This document shows, one piece after another, positions 5,297 to 5,596 of a stretch of 5,596 nucleotides of DNA. How positions within the stretch are numbered: the stretch's first letter is position 1; the number at the start of each line of letters is the position of its first letter. The stretch lies in contig DVJH01000086.1 of the NCBI GenBank assembly GCA_018710795.1, positions 1 through 5,596 on the forward strand, given 5' to 3'. The DNA comes from Candidatus Galligastranaerophilus gallistercoris (GTDB taxonomy: Bacteria > Cyanobacteriota > Vampirovibrionia > Gastranaerophilales > Gastranaerophilaceae). The notes beneath the pieces are model-generated. The model saw only the letters and a list, made by a program, of their open reading frames with translations. It made no database searches and was not told the DNA's origin. The position numbers and the translations under genes are program-made.

Positions 5297-5596
5297 ATGT
5301 CAATAGAAGCAATTGGAGCAACAAGCGGTTATTCGGGTTCTTCTGTAGGCAGCGTATCGCAAGTCAAAGAAAGAGAATATAAAGAAGAAAATCTCTTTGC
5401 AGGCGGTATCTCAAGCCCCGTTAACGAAAGCGAAAATCTTTTTGCAAGCAACGGTGTTGAAGAATCTGCAGGAACATTAGCCAGCAGCGGCATTGAAGAA
5501 TCGGCAGGAACTTTGGCAAGCAGAGGGGCAGACGATCGTATGCTTGAAGAATCGGCAGGTCAGCTTGCAAACGGCGGATTTTCATTGGTTGCATAA
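5297..5596 (+). CDS. Short repeat-containing protein, 99 aa, unrecognised
   Basis: The frame begins 8 nt after a strong AAGGAG and ends with TAA on the last bases of the window, so it is complete. The start is MSIEAIGATSGYSGSSVGSV, a Ser/Gly-rich head with no signal peptide or membrane segment, followed by a charged bridge (VKEREYKEE). The remainder is made of degenerate repeats on the pattern E-(S/E)-x-x-L-x-A-x-x-G: ENLFAGG (31-37), ENLFASNG (46-53), VEESAGTLASSG (54-65), IEESAGTLASRG (66-77) and LEESAGQLANGG (83-94), with a 5-residue insert before the last. The protein is acidic, without Cys or Trp, and looks flexible. I recognise no family. It has its own promoter candidate and a spacer of 179 bp from the U32 gene, so it is probably a separate, well-translated unit. 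Confidence 0.8.
   Translation: MSIEAIGATSGYSGSSVGSVSQVKEREYKEENLFAGGISSPVNESENLFASNGVEESAGTLASSGIEESAGTLASRGADDRMLEESAGQLANGGFSLVA
5387..5578 (+). repeat. Degenerate in-frame tandem repeat within the 99-aa protein gene
   Basis: The best-conserved DNA units encode EESAGTLAS (two adjacent 36-nt units at 5456-5491 and 5492-5527) and EESAGQLAN (5543-5578), separated by 15 nt. Two more diverged units encoding ENLFA lie at 5387-5407 and 5432-5455. Synonymous differences between units (GAATCT/GAATCG, ACATTA/ACTTTG) show that the repeats are old and held at protein level rather than fresh slippage copies. Confidence 0.65.

Overview
The window comes from an AT-rich bacterial chromosome. It carries two housekeeping genes, aspS (partial) and metK, followed by lineage-specific genes. 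The AspRS N-terminus (ending in the bacterial RPE-x-TIN-x-K-L-x-TG pattern) and the MetK (422 residues, with expanded middle segments) look most like cyanobacterial homologues. Together with the low GC, this suggests a non-photosynthetic relative such as gut Vampirovibrionia/Melainabacteria (Gastranaerophilales). That placement is inference from remembered family sequences, not a search.

Layout. Bases 1-284 (-) hold the first 94 codons of aspS, running off the left edge. Bases 285-432 are a divergent control region: the two proposed promoters share overlapping -35 hexamers, and the metK side has a roughly 60-nt leader that can fold into an H-type pseudoknot covering its own Shine-Dalgarno. 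metK (433-1701, +) ends at a strong intrinsic terminator (1718-1755) that is symmetric enough to work in both directions. Facing it on the minus strand are, in transcription order, a predicted secreted protein of 248 aa (2545-3291), an unrecognised 194-aa protein (1900-2484) and a tiny Lys-rich 45-aa ORF (1754-1891).

Divergent from the secreted-protein gene, only 38 bp away, is a 595-aa peptidase-U32-family protein (3330-5117, +). It has two separate four-cysteine sets and is likely an RlhA/TrhP-like RNA-hydroxylation or related Fe-S protein rather than a protease. After 179 bp of AT-rich spacer with a promoter-like element and nested inverted repeats comes a complete 99-aa protein built from degenerate short repeats (5297-5596, +). 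Its stop codon is the last triplet of the window.

No tRNA, rRNA, insertion sequence or CRISPR array was seen. The most interesting item is the metK leader: stem 1 (377-381/401-405) and stem 2 (396-400/418-422) abut exactly, and stem 2 uses the ribosome-binding site. This is the architecture expected of a small translational SAM-responsive switch, but it does not obviously match a named class. Other points worth attention are the possibly leaderless divergent pair at 3291/3330, the orphan minus-strand genes and the repeat protein.
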